Position numbers and translations under genes: made by a program. Positions 61,789-64,000 of a DNA stretch of 64,000 nucleotides are shown one piece after another. The stretch is from an uncultured Psychrobacter sp. (GTDB taxonomy: Bacteria > Pseudomonadota > Gammaproteobacteria > Pseudomonadales > Moraxellaceae): positions 1-64,000 of the forward strand of contig CANLXO010000012.1 in the NCBI GenBank assembly GCA_947495055.1, read 5' to 3'. The notes under the pieces were generated by a model. It saw only the letters and a program-made list of their open reading frames with translations, made no database searches and was not told the origin of the DNA. Position 1 is the first letter of the stretch. Every line of letters begins with the position of its first letter.

Positions 61789-63069
61789 GTGATACTACGC
61801 CGCTACATGACCCGTCAAGTTGCCTCTACGACTGCTTTAGTGCTGGGGTTTTTGATGGTGATGATGCTTGGCGGCCGTCTCATACGTTACTTTGGTATCG
61901 CTGCTGAAGGCGGGCTTGATGTCAGCTTGTTGTTTACTATTATCGGGTACAATTTACCTTACTTTTTAGAGCTGATCCTGCCCTTGGCATTTTTTATTGC
62001 CTTAATGCTAGTGTTTGGTCGCTTGTATGTCGATCAAGAGATGGCGGTTATCAATGCCAGTGGCGTCTCACGCGGTAAGCTTGCACGGTTGATGACGCCA
62101 TTAATTTTGGCACTGTTCGTAGGCGAGGCAGCATTATCCGTAGTAGGCAAGCCTTGGGGCGTACGCTCATCTGAAGTCATTTGGCAACAGCAAGCCCTGA
62201 GCAGTGCTTTTGATCTGATTCGTCCCAATGAGTTTATTAGTAGTGGCGATTACAACTTATATGTCGGTAGTTTAAGCGATGATAAAAAACAGCTACAAGA
62301 CGTGGTTTTGATTCAAACTGAAGATAGCAAAGATGACGATAACAATGTTAATTCAGATAACGCCAACTCAAACAGCGTTAATTTAAATAACGACAATAGC
62401 GACATGCCCGCGTTGCCAAAGGCTATGATTCAGCGCGCAGGACAAGTCGGTAGCAAAGATACGATAACCCTTGCCAAACGCGCCGAGCAAGTAGATAACG
62501 GCAGTAGCGGCATCACGCAATTGGATCTGTTTCAGGGTCGGCGCTATGAAGTTGGCGCAGGCAACCTTAAATACAATCAAGTCAGTTTTGATCGCTACCG
62601 TATTACCTTGACCGAATCCTCAAAAGAGGTGGTGACTGAGGACAACATCGAGACCCAGCCGATAGGGCCATTATGGCAAGCTGCAACCGGTGGCACCTCA
62701 GTCGCTAGCGTAGATGCCCTACAAGCAGCACAAGGGGAGCTAGGGTATCGTTTTGCCCTGCCTTGGCTGATGATTATCGCGCCTATGCTCGCTGTGCCTC
62801 TAGCGCAAGTACGGCCGCGTCAAGGTCGTTGGCTACGTCTATTCCCCTCGGTGCTGTTGTTTGTCAGTTGCGCACTTGGGGTTATTTCACTCAAAAACGC
62901 GGTGAGCAAAGGCAGTGTGAGCGTATGGGCAAACGCTTGGCTGATTTTAGGCTTTATGGTGCTGGCGCTGTATCTTAACTGGGCTAGCCGTATCCAGCAT
63001 CGCCTGCGCTTTCGAGATCCTGCTACTAGTGACATACAAAACCCGCCGATAACAGGAGGACAGGCCTAA
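61789..63069 (+). CDS. lptF: LPS export permease LptF
   Basis: 426 residues. N-terminal membrane segments with ILRRYMTRQVASTTALVLGF, and the LptF/LptG family region FFIALMLVFGRLYVDQEMAVINASGVS. A periplasmic part, here with an Asn/Asp-rich low-complexity insert (about residues 184-205), precedes the last three membrane segments. The LptB2FG transporter extracts LPS from the inner membrane. The start is GTG at 61789. The stop overlaps the lptG start by one base (TAATG), so translation is coupled. Confidence 0.95.
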   Translation: MILRRYMTRQVASTTALVLGFLMVMMLGGRLIRYFGIAAEGGLDVSLLFTIIGYNLPYFLELILPLAFFIALMLVFGRLYVDQEMAVINASGVSRGKLARLMTPLILALFVGEAALSVVGKPWGVRSSEVIWQQQALSSAFDLIRPNEFISSGDYNLYVGSLSDDKKQLQDVVLIQTEDSKDDDNNVNSDNANSNSVNLNNDNSDMPALPKAMIQRAGQVGSKDTITLAKRAEQVDNGSSGITQLDLFQGRRYEVGAGNLKYNQVSFDRYRITLTESSKEVVTEDNIETQPIGPLWQAATGGTSVASVDALQAAQGELGYRFALPWLMIIAPMLAVPLAQVRPRQGRWLRLFPSVLLFVSCALGVISLKNAVSKGSVSVWANAWLILGFMVLALYLNWASRIQHRLRFRDPATSDIQNPPITGGQA

Positions 63070-64000
63070 TGCGCGCCGCTTCTCCAAAAGATCGCTTGAA
63101 TAATACCAAACTGTCTGTACTGAGTCGTTACGTAAAAATTAATGCGCTGCTCGCTATAGTAGCAGCGGTACTAGGCCTTTGGGCGCTACAGCTATTGTTC
63201 TCCTATCTCAATGAGCTGGACTCGTTAGATGAGAGCTATACCTTGGGCGCCGCGCTGAAGTATATTTTTTATCGCTCGCCTTATTTTTTGGAACAGTTTA
63301 TCCCAACAGGCGCTTTGCTTGGCGCTGTCGTTGGTTTAGGCCTTCTCGCCAATAAAAGCGAGCTGGTGGTCATGCGCGCCGCTGGCGTGAGCATTTATCG
63401 TATTGTCGGCTGGGTGTTGCAACCTGCGCTGCTCTTTGTACTACTGGCACTGGCTATCAATCAGTTTATATTGCCGCAGAGCAATCAATTAGCGCGCGAG
63501 ATTAACGATAATGATAGCCGCGCGCTTATCACCTCAGTACGTGGCTACTGGACGGTGCAACCTAGGGTCAAAAGCGACGCAAGTGGCAGCATGCAGCCTG
63601 ATGGTAGTGATATCCTGTACATTGATTATGCCGACGTTGCAGGCAATATCGGCGAGGTCAAGCGCTGGCATTTAGATAATAATGGCAATCTGCAAACCGC
63701 AACCCGCGCTGAAGGCGGACGTTATAGCCAGCGCGTCCCTGTCAGTCGTGACAATAACGATGCTGCAAGCGACCAATATCGCTACGAGTGGCAACTCAAC
63801 AATATGACAGAGCTAACCATCAGCCAAGGCTTTGAGAGTAGTCAAGCCACTGCTGCATCCGATGTTTTAAGTCTACCTTTTGCTCCAGAATCTGTGTATC
63901 TGCTGACCCGTGATGCTGAGGATTTGTCACTAACTCAGCTGTATGACCATCGTCAGTTTATGCGCGGGCAGGGTAATCGCTCACTAGAGCATGAGCTGGC
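63069..64000 (+). CDS. lptG: LPS export permease LptG, 3' end outside window
   Basis: Starts with ATG overlapping the lptF stop. The first 310 or so residues are visible: MRAASPKDRLNN, membrane segment INALLAIVAAVLGLWAL, then SPYFLEQFIPTGALLGAVVGLG and SELVVMRAAGVSIYRIVGWV, the LptG counterpart of the LptF block. The frame stays open to the end of the window. Confidence 0.95.
   Translation, partial: MRAASPKDRLNNTKLSVLSRYVKINALLAIVAAVLGLWALQLLFSYLNELDSLDESYTLGAALKYIFYRSPYFLEQFIPTGALLGAVVGLGLLANKSELVVMRAAGVSIYRIVGWVLQPALLFVLLALAINQFILPQSNQLAREINDNDSRALITSVRGYWTVQPRVKSDASGSMQPDGSDILYIDYADVAGNIGEVKRWHLDNNGNLQTATRAEGGRYSQRVPVSRDNNDAASDQYRYEWQLNNMTELTISQGFESSQATAASDVLSLPFAPESVYLLTRDAEDLSLTQLYDHRQFMRGQGNRSLEHEL

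Noticed and set aside
1-64000. tRNA or rRNA genes and insertion sequences
   Set aside because: None was recognised by eye on either strand; a tRNAscan and IS search would settle it.

Overview
The window looks like a chromosomal segment of Psychrobacter or a close relative (Moraxellaceae, Gammaproteobacteria). This is inferred from the overall protein character, the moderate GC content, and the local pairings pepA-holC divergent from lptF-lptG, dnaJ-dapB, and cbpA-cbpM. No rRNA, tRNA, CRISPR array, transposase or phage structural gene was seen.

Layout. 1-6.7 kb: a 5'-truncated DUF6880-like remnant, mntP, rlmF, a LysE-type exporter, a fructosamine-kinase-like gene, a crotonase and a MalY/PatB aminotransferase. 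6.75-10.8 kb: one AT-rich 1346-residue gene with an N-terminal STAND/NACHT-like ATPase, a long helical middle and a C-terminal PD-(D/E)XK nuclease, a candidate single-gene defence system. 11.1-17.1 kb: FGGY kinase, GlpD-type dehydrogenase, AGPS-like flavoprotein and a cupin. 17.3-21.3 kb: guaA, then an AT-rich insert with a 45-residue Asn/Lys-rich small protein and a 557-residue protein of unknown function. 21.4-26.6 kb: three medium-chain reductases, a DUF2798 membrane protein and a MATE exporter. 26.8-30.2 kb: a lipoprotein hydrolase, then an AT-rich restriction-modification pair (NotI-family endonuclease tail-to-tail with a C5-cytosine methyltransferase). The methyltransferase ORF is open, but its conserved motif IX lies in another reading frame. 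30.3-41.2 kb: DsrE, two thioesterase paralogues (one frameshifted), YheT hydrolase, YigZ, RsuA, a DsbC-like protein with an apparently doubled N-terminal domain, homocysteine methyltransferase, DUF2939, dnaJ, dapB and a secretin-N-like protein. 41.3-43.3 kb: an AT-rich patch with a lipoprotein and a secreted S1 protease. 43.5-64 kb: mostly core genes (ornithine-type decarboxylase, def, mpl, NlpE-like, dsbB, gshA, erpA, ABC-F, RlpA-like, two Bor-like lipoproteins, cbpAM, sstT, holC, pepA, isochorismatase, lptF and the start of lptG).

Across the window there are four exact copies of the 14-bp palindrome GTTTCACGTGAAAC plus four near copies. They match the ParB/Spo0J parS consensus and suggest an origin-proximal, ParB-bound domain. 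Two of the exact sites sit inside coding sequence and one forms the core of the dnaJ terminator hairpin. Several short intergenic palindromes and one 28-bp dispersed repeat are also present.

All functional calls come from motif and family recognition by eye; no database search was run.
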